From assembly GCA_021464245.1 (NCBI GenBank), contig JADCRB010000030.1:895376-959375 (forward strand): DNA of 64,000 nt. The letters run 5' to 3'. Positions 48,040-62,600 of this stretch are shown in pieces. The position numbers and the translations under genes are program-made. The notes under the pieces are model-generated. The model searched no databases. It was not told the DNA's origin and saw only the letters and a program-made list of their open reading frames with translations. The number at the start of each line of letters is the position of its first letter. Position 1 is the first letter of the stretch. The stretch is from Carallia brachiata (lineage: Eukaryota; Streptophyta; Magnoliopsida; Malpighiales; Rhizophoraceae).

Positions 48040-48745
48040 TCGGACTTATTTGAGTTATCTGTTAAATGTTATTGTTATTGATTACTGTTACTTATTACTG
48101 ATTGTTGATTTATGTTTCTTACTACTGATTGCTGATAAATTTAATAAAGTATTCAGTTAATTTGTATTTGTTGTTACTATTAAATAATGAAATACATAAT
48201 TTAAACATCAAATTTATATAAATATATCATATTAAAAAATTTAATTTTATATTTTATAATTTTATAGTTTTAAAATAATATTCTATAAATAATATTTAGA
48301 ATATTTTCACTTATTTTTAAATTTTTAAAAAATATATTAATTTTCACTAGATGGTAAAAAAATATAATGTTTGAGATTTTTTTTTGTAAGTATCAATATT
48401 AAAGAAAATTGAAGTTAAAAAAATATTAATAAGAATATTTAAAAAAAAGAAAATATTGTGTTTATATAAATATTAATGAAATAGAATCACATATCTAATT
48501 CATGTGATAAGTAAAAAATAAAATAAAATTATATAAATAATTTTTAAGGGTAATTTAGTCTATGTAAATTATTATTAATATTTAAATTGAAAAGTATCTT
48601 AAAAAATAGTAAAAAGTAATATTGAACTGTTTTTCAATCAGCTACTGTTAAAGAGTCCTATAAAGAAATAAAAAAAAAACAGTACAAAAAAAGTTACCAA
48701 ATACTTTTCTTTATACTTTTTAAAATAAAATACAATTATGCCCCC
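48040..48745. repeat. AT-rich dispersed repeat, copy 2
   Basis: Partner of 858-1610, in the same orientation and of similar length. It opens with GTTATTGTTATTGATTACTG-like runs and shares the internal blocks listed there. Confidence 0.55.
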
Positions 48746-48799
48746 TTAAAACCTTACCCAAATACTCTCTCAACCACAAAAATAAAAAACACCAACACA

Positions 48800-48880
48800 G
48801 GCAAAGTGTTCTAGTGGTGCCGCACTTAATCTCTCAGTTCTAATAATCATAATTCAATCCTCACAATGAGGGGAAAAAAA
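48800..48880 (+). mobile_element. SINE-head-like fragment
   Basis: AAGTGTTCTAGTGGTGCCGC followed about 35 bases later by AATTCAATCCTCA resembles box A and box B of the tRNA-like head found in plant SINEs. There is no body or A tail beyond a short run of A, so it is a weak call. Confidence 0.3.
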
Positions 48881-50880
48881 ACAACAAAACAACCGGCCTC
48901 TATCATAGTGGCTGACTAAAAGTATTATCAACACCAAAATGTGAAATTATCCTGAAGTGATATGCACTGAATTTTGGAATAAAAATGAATTAATTGTCCA
49001 ATTCATAGATGTATGTCAATCTGATTGACTTTTAAGCTGTCTTTCTTTAGCAGCATTGTTCTAAACTTTTGAAATAAACCATACCAAAAAAAAAAATTTG
49101 AAATAAACATTTTAAACGGGAAAAAAATCTACTGTCCATAATCTTGTCTTGTTGTCACAATAAGACCTTCAATGGTTGAGGCGGCGTGGGAGAACTAGCC
49201 GTTGTAGCCGAGGCCTAAACGGACAATTCATTTCTCACCGCGACAATAGGATTGGAGGTAAAAAAAAAAATCTATGTTTGTGTCTAATGTGTGTAGGTTA
49301 TGTGCAGTATTTCGATTAAAATTTAAATTGATATTTTTAAAATAAAATTGATAATTTTTGAAATATCTATCATTTTTACATTTCAAAACTTTTAAAAATA
49401 TCAGTTTTAATTTAATCAGAACATCCCCAAGATAAAAATACTCAGTATATGTAGTGCTAAAAAAAAAACAACAAATCGACGTGGGGGAGTGGTGGAATCC
49501 AAAAGAATCATCAGTGGAGGCAACAACATACAAATTGCAAGTGAGTAAATTTTAACTGAGTTTTAACACATCTAATTTTAGTTTGTCTAATAAGTTAGGT
49601 TAAAATTTAGATTTGATATTGATAGTTCGTTCAATAAATTAGGTTAAAATTAAAATTTGATATTGATATATTTAATCAACAAATGAAAAAATTTGAGTAT
49701 AAATAATTTAAATTAAAGTTCATTTAATAAAAAATGATTAATTTTAGTATATCATAGTAAATATATAATTCATTTAGTAAAAAAAAAATGATTAATTTCA
49801 ATATATCATAGTAAATATATAACTATATTTTGAAGTTTAGCTAACTAAATCTACCATATACACATGAAACGAATTTACTAATGAATTTATAAATAAATTT
49901 TAGATAAATTATTTTCAAATTCAAACTATCTAATCTTACCATTATTTAAGTTAAAGTTGACTACGAGTTTTAAAATTACTCTTTAGCGTCACTTGCTCAT
50001 GTAAATTGACTAGAAAAAAAGCACTTCCATGAATAAAAGGCATGCAAGTAATATATATATATACACCGAGAGCAAAAAAATTCAAAATTAAAACTCACGA
50101 AATATCTATACCTCATATTTTTTTTATCAATAAAAAGAATTTTTTTAGTCCTTAATTTTTTAGTGGAGACAAAAATTAAATTTTAGCGAAGACAAAATAA
50201 AATTTTAATAAAATAACTTAAAATTTATACCCTAATCACTAATTGTTTTCAAAATTCAGTGGGGGCACCAAGTGGCTCCGCGACAGGCCACGGGGCAATA
50301 AAGAAGGTAAAAGGTAATAAGTTCACCTTTATGTGGCCTTTGGTTGCTTTCTATGCTGGATTTTTATACTTTAAGATTATTTATTTCAAGATATGTATGC
50401 CTCCTTGTTTCACGGAGTTATAAAAGACGGCAGATGAATTGTATAAGCCTCCAAGTGATAGATTTGACAAGTAAATGGTAGTTAAAGCATAGTAAGTTCA
50501 TTAAAGATTCTCCTCTTTTCTTACAGAAAAAAAATGGGGAATTTTAGGGAACTTTGATTCAAACTTAGTTCTTTGTTTTTGGCTTCCGCCTGTTCAGCAC
50601 GTACTCCTTGCTTACGTTACTCATTGAATCTATTTATCTAATGAATCATTGAATCAGGTGGCATGATCGGACACTGTTTCAAACAGCGAGAACTTGTTCT
50701 TATTCTTGTTTCATCATTGATGAGTACATGCCTGAGCAACAAAATGAACAAAAACTCGATTTGATTCTTCCAAGATTGTCTGGATGTGCTCATTGATCTC
50801 ACTTATTCCTTTCCCTTTCATCTCTTTCCTTTAAACCAAATATAGCCTAAAGGTAGGCATGGCGAGGCTTTTTTTCCCCT
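48881..50880. other. intergenic, with short direct repeats
   Basis: Includes two neighbouring direct repeats: about 49585-49680 (AAGTTAGGTTAAAATTTAGATTTGATATTGATA twice, diverged) and about 49725-49835 (AAAATGATTAATTT-AGTATATCATAGTAAATATATAA twice). A stretch at 50090-50290 ending GTGGGGGCACCAAGTGGCTCC resembles the right end of the element at 22069-22668. No gene. Confidence 0.55.
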
Positions 50881-50889
50881 TTTTTAAGT

Positions 50890-51020
50890 TCCTCTGTTCA
50901 ACTTCTTGATTATTTGTTTGGACGCCAATAAATCGAACAAAAATTCTTTGGTTCCTCTGTTCAACTCCTTGATTATCTGTTTGGATGCCAATAAATTGAA
51001 ACAAAAATTTATTGGTTCAA
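50890..51020 (+). repeat. two-copy tandem repeat, about 63 bp
   Basis: GGTTCCTCTGTTCAACT(T/C)CTTGATTAT... through AAATTGAAACAAAAATT..., present twice head to tail with few differences. Confidence 0.8.
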
Positions 51021-51208
51021 TTATTTAGAGTCTGTGGGGTATCAATATTATGGGGATCTGAATGAGCTTGGCTGAAGCTAATTTTTCTGCCGAATTGTGA
51101 TCAAACTTGTTGATATTTGTGTTATTGTGACAAATTATCTCGTTGTGATTTTTGCTTTGTAGATGGGTGGATAATCAAGGATATCTTTATATTAGGCATG
51201 TTGATTTA

Positions 51209-51691
51209 CACTGTATTTAGATAAAATTTTTGAGGGAGAGGAAAGTGAGGGAGAGGAAAGTGGAGGAGAGGATCATTAGATGAAAATAATATTTTTTATC
51301 ATCTCTTGTGTTTGGAAAGAGGTGATGGGAGGGAGGAAAATTATAAATTTTTTTGTTTGGGAAATGGTGGACAGTAAGGGAGAAGAATATAAAATATATA
51401 TTAAAATAACAATTTTATTCTTCATAATAAATTCTATTAAGATATTTTGTTTAAATAAAATTGTAATTTTTAAATTATATAAGGGTTATTGAGTCATTTA
51501 ATAAATTTAGTATGAAAACTAACAACTTTCCTCCCATTTTTTGGAGGATTGGTTTTGGTGGAGTAGGGAGGATTAGAGGAATTAGAAGCTTTTCTCTCCC
51601 CCACTTTTCAAACATTTTTCAAATACAACAATTTACCTTAATTCTCTCACTTTCCTTTCCCTCCCCCACTTCCCCCCTCCCAAACACAGTA
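51209..51691 (-). mobile_element. Tourist/PIF-Harbinger-like MITE, copy 3
   Basis: 483 bases, ends CACTGTATTTAG and CCAAACACAGTA, flanked by a perfect TTA duplication (51206-51208, 51692-51694). It is the inverse of copy 1 along its full length. The reading frame inside it (51512-51805) mirrors a minus-strand frame in copy 1, but this only reflects shared element sequence, not a protein. Confidence 0.87.
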
Positions 51692-53601
51692 TTAATGTGC
51701 TGGAAAGGGGAACTTTTTAGAAGCAAAGATATGGTTTGTGAAGGAACAAAATCCATTTTGTCCCTTTCCAGACAACTTCTCCATCTGTCTAGATTCGTTC
51801 ATTGAACTTTGAGATGCAATTGACCTCTAAATTTGATTTTTTCTACAGGATAAGTGGTAATCTGCTTATGATGCTCAGACAATATTGTAAACAATCCAAT
51901 AATATTAACTTTGGAGCAATCAAGAAGGTAACTGTTTTACTGTGGTTTTTGCGGTTAATGTTCTCTGACAGTTTTTGGGTCTCTGTAGGGTTTTTGCACT
52001 TGTTTCTTGGAGTTCTTGGATTGGATTCTTTCAAATTGTCTCTACCCGTGGTCCTTTGCATCATACAAACTTGATCTTTCTTTCAGTTGGATGTGGGTTA
52101 ACTCATCGTTCTTCAAGAGAGAATTTTATTTTTTACAGTTTTTTGAGGCGTAAATTGATGAATAACACCTGAGTTATTTCTGTAGGATAAATGGTCATCT
52201 GCCCTGATGTTCATACAATACTGCTGTCCATCCTGAGTCTGCTTGGAGGTCAAATATTTTCTTGATTTAGGATCTTCAAGACAACATAAATTTTGCAGTT
52301 TCGATAATTTGAATTGTTGTAACCTTTACGTGATATTCAGGGGCCAAGTTTAGCTCACCCTTAGCCCTCCAGTAGTGCTAATTTTGCAGCAGTCAATAAG
52401 CTCAACGTGCTTTCTGAGGTTAATTTTCTGTCAGTTTCTTTTTTTCGCTCCAATGTAATTTCTTTCATTACATGAATTCCTTTGTCTCTTGCAGGATGCA
52501 CAAATATGGTGGAGAAGTAGTGCTAGGAATTGACAAGGGAATGGTAGTTTTTCTTTTTTCCTTTGTTCACCATTTCTCTTCTTGCTTACACTACCAAATG
52601 TGTCTATATGCTGAATCATCAAATTAGGTGGAATTATCTTATACATGTCTTAAACTAGTAGAATTGATTTTTCTGTTTCTTTTTTTTTTGGTTCCATCAT
52701 CATTGGAAACCCGTCTGAGCAACATAAACTCAATTTGGTTCTTTCTAGTGTGTCTTAAAGAATTCATTTGTTCAATTGTTTTCTTGTCAGATTTTTTTTT
52801 TTTTGTTACAGGTTTTTCATTGTTACCTAATATATTCTTGTGCAGTGATCTTCAGATTTATTCATAAAACTATGCAATTCTTTGAGATTTCAGTTGATTA
52901 CTGACAGTGCAGTTATTTCTGTTGGGTAGATGATCATCTGTAATGATGTTCAGACATTCCTGCCGTCCATCCAGCGTTCGCGAGGAGATTAATTTTTCAG
53001 AAATATTTTTTGGAAATACAACCGTTAGTCTGTAGAGTTTACTTTCTGACGCTACCGTCAATATCACTCTTATTTTTTTTTTTTTTGGCTCCGTTTTGAC
53101 CGAGCTGGCGGAGACCATGTATTTTTTTTTTTTTCTGTGAATCTAATATTTAATTTATTAAATTGATTAATTTGGATTGATTCAGACAAAATTTTAAAAA
53201 TAATAAAAATCTCTTTATAAATATTTAACATATTTATATTTTTAAAACTCTAATTATAAATTTTTAATTAAATGACGACATACTCATATTATTCATGCAA
53301 ACGCCTCCTATCAGAGGTTATGCACTGTGGGCCTTAAAATCCTTCATTGTTCGTGACTTCATTCTTACAGTAAGTTATTGAAATTCCAAAATAGCCCCCA
53401 TAGTTGCCCAAATTACCCGCGCCGACATGACTAGACCCACTAGTCACCGATAAATCGGTTTCTTTGAAGCCCTATCCCTCTAGACACTCTAGAGAAAGCT
53501 TCAGAATCATCAAGAAACCGAAACGTACAGTCAAAAATGTCAAAACGACAATTCGTTACTCGAATCGGAAGCAAAAGGTAATCGCTCAAAAGGCGCGGGG
53601 A
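51692..53601 (+). other. intergenic with three related exon-like segments; then VPS13-like leader
   Basis: Three diverged segments begin right after AG: 51850 (ACAG|GATAAGTGGTAATCTGC...GATGCTCAGACAATA), 52187 (GTAG|GATAAATGGTCATCTGC...GATGTTCATACAATA) and 52930 (GTAG|ATGATCATCTGT...GATGTTCAGACATTC). Each shares the core CATCTGCN(4)TGATGTTCA and a downstream CNGTCCATCC in two of them. They may be duplicated exons of a non-coding transcript or an old gene; no protein is recognised. From about 53400 the sequence is the GC-richer leader of the VPS13-like gene. Confidence 0.4.
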
Positions 53602-56600
53602 ATGTTTCTCCAAGACATCATTCACCGGAGATTCGAGGCTCTCCTGCGGCCATGGCTGCGAGACGAGCCGGAGCTCGAGCTGGAACTAGGACTAATCAAC
53701 TCTCGTGTCACGGCGAAGAACCTCGGCTCGATGTTTCCTCGCTCAATCGCCTCCTCGGCGACTCGTCGGGCTTCTGCTTCAGGGAGTTCGGCGTGGAGCA
53801 CTTCAGCGTTGGCTTCTCGAACTGGTCCGTCCCTGCCTTCAAAATTGAAGTCCGCGGCGTCAAAGTCACGCTATTAGCAGGGTAAGCCACTCGCAGTAGT
53901 TATCAACGTGTGTACGCTTGCTGTGCGGGTTTAAGTGTAATATATTTTGATTTAATTTTAATTAATTTTCTGATTTTGGTAGGGAAGTGGACGAGGACGG
54001 GAGTTTGAGAAGGGCGAGGAGACCGAGTAAATCGGTCAGTGACGAAAAGAAGAAGGTTCTCGCAGAGATTGATCCTGAGGTATTTGTTGTTGTTGTTGTT
54101 GTTGTTGTTGTTTTTCCATAAGCTCGTTGCTTAGAGAGCGTATGCAGGAAATTGTTTGCTGTTCTTGTTGTGCCTATGTGATTGGTTGGTTAGAAAGAGC
54201 AATCTGATGACGTTACGTTTTAGCTGCATTGTTCTCCTTGGCTTGCTTGATGAAGAAAAAATTTTGTGCTTGGATGATAGTAGCTTTGTGTAACGTGTAT
54301 CAGGGCAGCGCCTTACATGATGTGCTGGAGAGGATCTTGGTCAGTGCTACTTCAAGAAATCGTTTTAAGACATCTCTTTTGAATCTTATCTTCGAGCATT
54401 GCCATCTGCAAATTTTTGATACGATTCTACGAATGCAAGTTCCTACCTCAAATGACGTCCTAATTTACTTCTTGCAAGTGAAGGAGGTTAATGCAGAATC
54501 CAAGTACTTTGGTCGTGGATGCCTTTTGAGAGGGCTTGTGGGAGCAGCTCTTAAACCTCTGAAAGAAACTTCTATTGCTCTGGATTTTAGAGGTTGCGAG
54601 ATTGGATATGGGATTAACGACCGTGAAAATTTTATGGTTAGGTCCACAGACCTGTTCACCTGCATTAAACTGACCGATCTCCAGATTGCAGGACTCAGTG
54701 TCCGTGTTCCGGAATTAAGTCTGTCAATTTCTCCAGTGGAGCTCCCTGTTCTTTTGGTACTTGGTAAATTATCTTCGAAGGAATCAAAACACATCAGAAG
54801 TGGAAGACAACTGTGGAGGCTAGCTGCAGACAGGTTGGGATATGCAATTTCATCTCCCAGATTGTCATTGCATAGTTTGGTTGAGCTTGTTTGTGTGTGG
54901 ATGCGTTACCTAAATGCGTATGAGAATCTATTGTTAGTGTTTGGACATTTTGCAGACAGCCGGTTAGAAGATTCTTCTATTAATAAATCCCAGGACACTA
55001 TGTTACTGACTTCAGTGAAAAACAATTGGGAAGTAATTTGTCGTACTGAGAAAATGTTGCCAGCTGAAGCTATTGCTCAGGCACGACGAATAGCCCGATA
55101 TAGGGCAGCTTTAGATGTTCAGAATGGCGAAGATGGCAATAAGCAATTTTCTGTTAACAGTCAGTTCAAAGTTCTCTCTAAGATGCTTTTGATGGTTGTA
55201 TTCACTTGGGGTGTCATATGCAGAATGTTCCTCTCAATGATGAACTTTTTCATTTGGCTAATTAAATTTTCTTTCAAGGACAGAATCCTTTTGAATGTTC
55301 TGGGGTTGACTGTCCACAATATTGCTTCCTGCTAAATTTTGGAAGAATTATAATAAAATTGTCCCCAAAGCACACAATTCAAAATGTCAATGAAGATATG
55401 GAGCCCCGCAATGGAACCTCATATTCCAATGCTCATTCAGTCTCGCTATCAATTGATGCACTACTACTAGTGTACAGTGATGAAATTTTTAAGCGGTCTC
55501 TGTCTATTTCCTGTGGAATGTTGAAGGTTAAGTCATCTTCTGTTATAGGTGCTACAATTATGCAACGAAGTTTCAAGAGTCGTATTGGTACTGTGAAAGG
55601 ACATCGAGAAGGGAGGATTGATAACATAGATACTATTCTTCATAGTGAACCTGCAGATATGTTTCTCCCTTCACAAACTACAAAAACAATTGCCGCAGAT
55701 CAAGCTGAACTGGCTCATAACCCACTTTTGAAGAAGTTCGTGGGAGAAACATGGTTGAATTGGAAAGAAGATTTGACAAAGTATGATGGTGCAGAGTATG
55801 AGATCTCTGAATATCCGTGGGTTCTTATTGAAATCAAAAGCTGTTTGACATATCCAGGCCGGAAGAATCTAGATTCTGGACTTTGGAAATGTTGTTTGTC
55901 AGTAGGTAAACTGAATTTGACTTTGGCATATCCATCAATGCTATCAATAGCCGCGTTGACTGGACAGATACAGCAAGCAATGAACTGGACCGAGGAACAT
56001 GGAACACAAATTGCTCTTTCAAATTCCCGGCCACCTACTGAAAATCAACTGGAAAGCAGTTGGGAAGGCATGTATGAGTTTTATGCAAGGAAACTGAAGA
56101 TGGCTGTTGTTAAAATGTTGCCAGAAAAACGGATTCAACTTGGCATATTCATAATTGGTCCTCATATCCAACTATCATTGCAAAAAGATGATTTCAACTA
56201 TGGAAATGATGACATGAGTGATGATGTTTCTCACCTTGGATTTAATATCCATAATATTGAGGTTTTCATTTGGCCGAGCGCCAAGTGTAATTTGGCATTA
56301 ACTGAGTGGTCGGGATTTGATGATGCGGAACCAGAATGCCTTTTACGAGAGCCTCAAATAATTGAAATTCCTAAATCAGATAATGAAAAGTTTGCATCTC
56401 AGGGTGTATTTCACTTCGTTCTTTCCTGAGAATTAGTGGTTTGAATATTTACATGAGAGATTGGGCTGAAAAGCAGCATAATCAGATATTTGTCTTGAAG
56501 CCCATAGCAGTTCGTTTAGTGCTCACCAGGTAGAGGATTTTTTCCCTTTCGATTGAACTTTATGCTTACTCTTGGAAATTTTGACTTCTTGCTTAACGGT

Positions 56601-59600
56601 TGTCATTTTCTTCTTTGGGTTACCTCATTAATCTCCTTGGCAAGGACTGTCTCTTTTCTCAGTTCTTTGTCAAATGCCTGCTTTCTTGACAGGGGTAGTC
56701 CTCCTCTTTGTTACTCCCACTTGTGCTAGTCTATGAAGGTTGGGTTCCAACTTGCTATGTTAATGTGGAAAATATTTTATTTCAAAGAAAAACAAGGCCA
56801 AAGAGAATCTTACTTTTCTGTGTGTTTTATGATAATATGGAATTAGGTCCTTCAAAAATAATGTGGAAAAATGTGCCTTTGTGTCCTGTTTCTTTCTGTC
56901 ATGCTTTTAATACATAACAAGAAATTGATGAAACCTTTGAAGTTAATTATCGATGTTATCTTTCCTCTTTTTATTTGAACTTTTTTGTTGGAAAAGATTG
57001 TCCAATACTTTAGTTCCAAATTTTGTAGGAGCATGTATTCATGTGTCTCTAAAGAGCAAAGAAAGAGCATTTCTGAGATAAAATACTTGTTCGTTGTATT
57101 AAACATGTTTTTGCAGTGTGAAAAATTGCAAAATTCATTATTATGTCATAACTCAGAGCACAACTTTTCTGCTTTCATTTGCACAACTTTGCTACTTTCA
57201 TTTACTTTTCTTCATTGGTGAAAGAAAGCTTGCCAGTTGTAAGATGGTTAAAGTGACGCCTCTCTCTCTCTCTCTCTCTCTCTACTACACTGAAAAATAC
57301 TAATGCTAACTGGATCGTTTATCTTTTGCAGGGAGTCTGTTCATTCCTTTAGTACAAATATTATTGCTCTTTCGTCTGCTTTGTGTGGGATGGCCATGGG
57401 ATTTACTTTTACAATATCTATGGATGAATTGTATGTTCTCTTTCAGGTGATTGTGTTCTTTACTAATGGTAACTGAATTATGTAGATTTTAGATGTTTGA
57501 GCCAACATATTAGAGTTTACTGCAGGAATCTTTTGCCATTAAGTTCTAGAAGAGTCAAATTTTTATCAAATATTTGGCTTGTCAGATATGTAACTCTTTC
57601 TTGAGCATCTCTCCTTTTTCTTTCAAGCCACTGAGATTCAAATACTGGTTTGTTTGAGTTTGAAAGGTACCATAAGGGCTTGAAAGTAATATTGCCTCAG
57701 TCAGTCATAAAATGATTACCAATGAATTATTTTGGGATGTTTGATAGTTATATCTGAATGCCAAGAGAGATCACAATCTTAATAAGGGTGCGTTTTGTTC
57801 TACGGTAGCTAAGCTTCTTCAAGTAATGTGCATAAGTGCTTTTCTGTCAGGAATCATATGTCAAGCTGTTAACCTTAGCTTGACCACAGGCTGCTACAGC
57901 TCAATGACAGGAAAAGTAAAAGATCATAAAAAGTGGTCCTGTTTATCCTTTCCGTGTTTCTTTCTCCGAGTATTGAATAAGTGAAGCTGGATTTTGCATA
58001 TGAGATTTTTGAGTTACTTAGAAAGTATTCTATTTTGCTGCACTTTTTTTTTTACCCTGCGTGTTTGGTGTTCCCACTCCTGGCTGAATTTTATTATATG
58101 TTTTTAGGTAGTTGCAGATTTATTTTCGGAACTATCATATGCTTCAGGCAGCTTGGATGTAGTGGGTTATGTACCTGTTCAGGATCTCTTGGTCTTCACA
58201 GAACCTGAGAATGATGAGAGTACCACAGAAGGAGCACAATTGATTCAGAATAGTACTTTGATTTCGATTAATGGCATCTTTAGATTCAAATCAATGGATA
58301 TAATTCTGCACAATTCCCAGATGAGTGATAAGTTGGAGATTCCTATGAAGGTATATGGTGCTTTTGGTAGCCAAAAGTTGGCTGGGCATGATTTGCCTGA
58401 TTGTGGAATTTGGATATCTGTTCATCAAACTTGTGTTGAGACGTATTGTGAAGAAGAGAAGCTGGAAGTTCTCCTTAATTTATTAGGAATTCAGTCTGTT
58501 CTTTTTAGGCATCAGAATCACATTGGGAAAAGCTTCTGTCATTTGACAATTGAGGACTTACTGCAAAAATGTCATAATTGGCTATATGAAATCTCTCTTT
58601 CCAGTTGCACATTTACTTTATGGTTGCGTGGATGTTGCAACAGTTCAGATAAACCATTTGATAATTGTCTAGTTCGTCAAGTACCGTGAAGAATTCCCAT
58701 CAGATAACGGAGTCTAAACTGTCAAATAGTACATTTTTTCAGAAGATGGGTTTATCTTTACCTGCAAGTCACTGGGTTCTCATCAGTGCCACACTCAGTG
58801 GAATTTACATGGCAAGGTGCTCAGCAAAGAACGTTCTAGTTGGAGCACATCAATCCAATGAGCTTACATCATTTCTTTCTGTTGAAGGAAATCTACAGAA
58901 AATCTGTTGGAAAATGCAGGTGCCAATCTTAAACTACAAAGGAATTGATTCCCACAATCTTTTGCAATGCCGTTGCTTTGCTTGTTGGAACAATGAATTC
59001 TGGTGTGCCTTTTATCTAAGATTGTTGCTGATGGTGAACAATGACTTTAAATTTCTCTCATTTTCTGATGTCTGAATTCTGAATTTGTAGAGTTTGCATC
59101 CTCTTTTCCCTTTAATCAGTTAGAGTAAGAATTATTGCTATTGTACAGGGTGGCCTTTTGTTGCTTGAAACAATAGCTTTGGTGACGTTTGCTCGTTGTT
59201 TTGCTGCATATCTTGATTGCATTGCGGATCGTCTATCAAATGTAAGATCATCGGATAAATCTTTTGAAGATGCTGAATGCAAGGCCCAAGAGATTCAACG
59301 AGAAATGGAAACTGCCCAAAGCATCTGACATCGATGTGTCTCGGTTCTCTTTTGTTCTTGTCATTGAAGATGAGTCTGGTAAATATCCTTGTTGACATTC
59401 TTTTGGCTGAATTTTCTGCTATAAAAAATCAGTCCATTTATGCAGGTTATTTCCAGGAACTTGTCCTAGAGGTTGATGTCCATGCAAAACTTGAATCTGC
59501 AAGTATGCTGAAGAAATTCAGAATTGATCTTTCTCGTATTTCTATTTTTATTCAGGTCCTTCAAGAATATGTGGAAAGTGAGAATCAAATTCCTCATTTT

Positions 59601-62600
59601 TCTTCCCTCGTGCCATCTGAATCCTCATCCCGTCCCTTTCTGGGAAATTCTGATGCGGAAATTGAGCGTACAAATGGAGCTCATATAAGTCATCAAAACT
59701 ATATAATGAAGCATTTAGTCGCTTCTTTATCAGTTGAGAAGCCTAAAAACAGTCCCCTGCCCTGGAATCAAGTTTGGGTTGGCAGTGGTTCTATTTTGGG
59801 TTTTGATATGACAATTTCTCTATCTGAATTAAAAGTGAGTATTTTTTATTTCTTCTCTTTTTGTTGAAGTTTTCAATGCACATATGAAGCATTATATGTT
59901 TCATTCTACTGGGTTTTTTCAATGCCGCTGTGGAAGGCTTTCTTGTACATTATTTTTGGTATCTAACTGTACTTGCCTATCTGTTCAGATGATTTCAACC
60001 ATTGCTTCATCCTTCTCTACTGTATACGAAAAGAAGGCAACCATTGATCCTAAACAAAGGTACCAGTCAAGCGATGAAGTAACTGATAGAAGTTTTGAAG
60101 ATATGGTTCCCAATGGTAAATTTGGCCCTTTCATTTCAAATTTCCTGTTGGCAAATCTTGAACTAAATTTTTTGCATGAATTGTGTAGGTGCAGTTGTTG
60201 CAGTTAAGGACATACATCAGCACATGTATTTTGGTGTCGAAGGAGGAGAAAATAAGTATAATGTTGTTGGTGCTATTCATTATTCTCTTCTTAGAGAAAA
60301 GGCTCTTTTCAGAGTAAGAAATTACTCTTAAATATGCTTTTCCAACTTTTTAGCTGCTGTCAATTAGTACTAGTATCTTATGTGTCTAGCTGCAATTCTA
60401 GTGTCTCCACATTTCGAGGTAGTCGGATACCCTTCTTCTGCATTGTGGGCCACTCATTGGTTAGATATCCCACATATTTCTCTTGTTAGTTTGGGTTACT
60501 GTGTTTGAACTCTTAGCTTATTTGCAATTGTTGATTTTTTGTCTCTATTTTTAGTTGAATTCGCTAGTTTTATGATTGAATTGGCTAGATCCTTTATTTC
60601 TTTTCTTTTTCTAGCCACATCATGTACTCTATAACCTCAGCTAAAGTGTGTTTGCAGGTCGAGCACCACAAACAGAGGATCTGGAAGTCATCAGTTTTGT
60701 GGTTCAGCTTGATGTCTTTGCATGCCAAAGATGAGTCTGGTGAACCACTGCGGCTGAATTATCGTCCAGGCGCAGCTTTTGTAGACATTTCCAGCAATAA
60801 TGACAGTGGAAGGTCACTCTGGACAGCACTTTCTTGTGAGACTGAGAATTATAAGGGTGACATTGATTGGGAGCCATGCAATAAATTGGTTAAAGGTGCC
60901 TTTTACCTGGTCAATAAGAAAAATGATTCTGGTGTTGCTTTTGTTGATGGGATTCCAGAGTTTGTCAAGAAACCTGGAAATCCTTTCAAGTTTAAAGTGT
61001 TCCATGACTTTGCCGTGGCTCATGGATTTGCAATATTGGATGGACGCTCTTTGAAGCCTTCTTGGGAAAATGTGGGACCTACTGAAAAAATGGATAAGGA
61101 TCAAAATTCTAAGAATAGTGGACTCTTCCCCTGCATTCAAATTGGAGTTGATAATATTGGTTTGACCGTGATTCATGAGCTTCCGGATTCAAAGGACAGG
61201 TTTCCTCTTCTTCATGGTTGCATTAGTAATACCCAGCTGGATGTACAGGTTCTACCTTATAAAGCAAGGGTGATGGGCAAATCAACTGTCTCACTTAATT
61301 ACTTTGAAGCCCAGAGAAATTTGTGGTTAGTACATCTTTGGAACAAATAATACTAGAAATGCGAAGTTGTTACTCCTCGCCTTTGCACAGTATCATATTC
61401 CATTTGGCAAGTTTTCACTAATTTGGCTTCTCTTTATTGCATCTAGGAGAGAACTTCTTCGCCCTGTAGATGTATGTGCATTCTACCGTAAAACTTTGGA
61501 AACCAGGGTTTCAAAAACCCCTCAGCATATGGTGCCAATTCATATTTATTGTAGAACTAAAGAGGTTGGAGCAAGTATACTTTAGATGACTGCTTTACAA
61601 ACAACTTCTCTTTTCCTTGTTGATTGAAGACTAAAAAATTTGTTATCGTGCATGGGCAGTTGGACATATCACTGACTGAGCTCTCCTTGGACATACTTCT
61701 CTTTGTCGTTGGTAAATTAAATTTGGCTGGTCCCTTTTCAGTGCGAAACTCAATGATTTTTGCCAATTGTTGCCAGGTTTGTAATTCTCGTGTCTTTGGT
61801 CCATTTGAAGAATCTTCCCTTCCATCCTATGTTGTGCATGCCATTTTTTTTTTTTTTTCTTATCAGTAAAGTTTTTATTCTGTCCTATAATGAACTGTCT
61901 AGGTTGAAAACCTGTCAAGTTTAAACCTTATCTGTGAGTTCTTTGATAAGAAAGGTGTGACAATAGCTGGAAAACAAGCTGCTTCCATATTCCTAAGGTA
62001 ACTCATTCAAAATTATTTCTCTTAGTTTTGATGGATGTCTTCAGTTTTTCTTCTGTTATTTTCTCCTTCTTTGGTTATTCTTATCTTTTTATCAGGCTTG
62101 ATAAAATCTGGAAGATAAGCTAAGTGGTTGTCTTGTTTCAACCTTAGCTTGTAAAGACATTGTATACGTGGTGCCATTCTATTCGTTTTTATTGTTAATG
62201 AAGAACTTATATTCTCCACCCTGATTGATTTGAAGTTTCACAAACTCTGGGTTAAGAAAAAGGAGTTTGAAGCAGATAGAATTAGATTGTGTCTTACAGG
62301 GTAGATTTTCACTCTCACCAAATTTAGTAAAATTTTCTCTGCGCTACGTGTTCTGCTTTTACTGTGGATGAAGTTTTTCTTATTGTTGGAAGTTGGAATA
62401 ATGTAATAAACTCAAAATTATTTGGTAATTGTGTTATGCCATGTGCATTGGTTGTTGAAGAAATTATAAACAGGCAACTACTTGTTACACTTACGTCTTG
62501 AGATTAGCATTTCATTGATTATAATCCTTTTTTTTCACTTGTTTTGAAGGCACCCAGTACTTGCAAATCAGCAACCTGAAGGTGCATCAACCGTTACAAT

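Noticed and set aside
51512..51805. 97-codon open frame similar to a minus-strand frame at 5227-5454
   Set aside because: Both lie inside copies of the same MITE in opposite orientation; the similarity is element sequence, not a conserved protein.
52186..52260. Possible C/D-box snoRNA (TGATGTT ... CTGAG)
   Set aside because: The boxes are only about 35 bases apart, with no terminal stem or internal C'/D' boxes.
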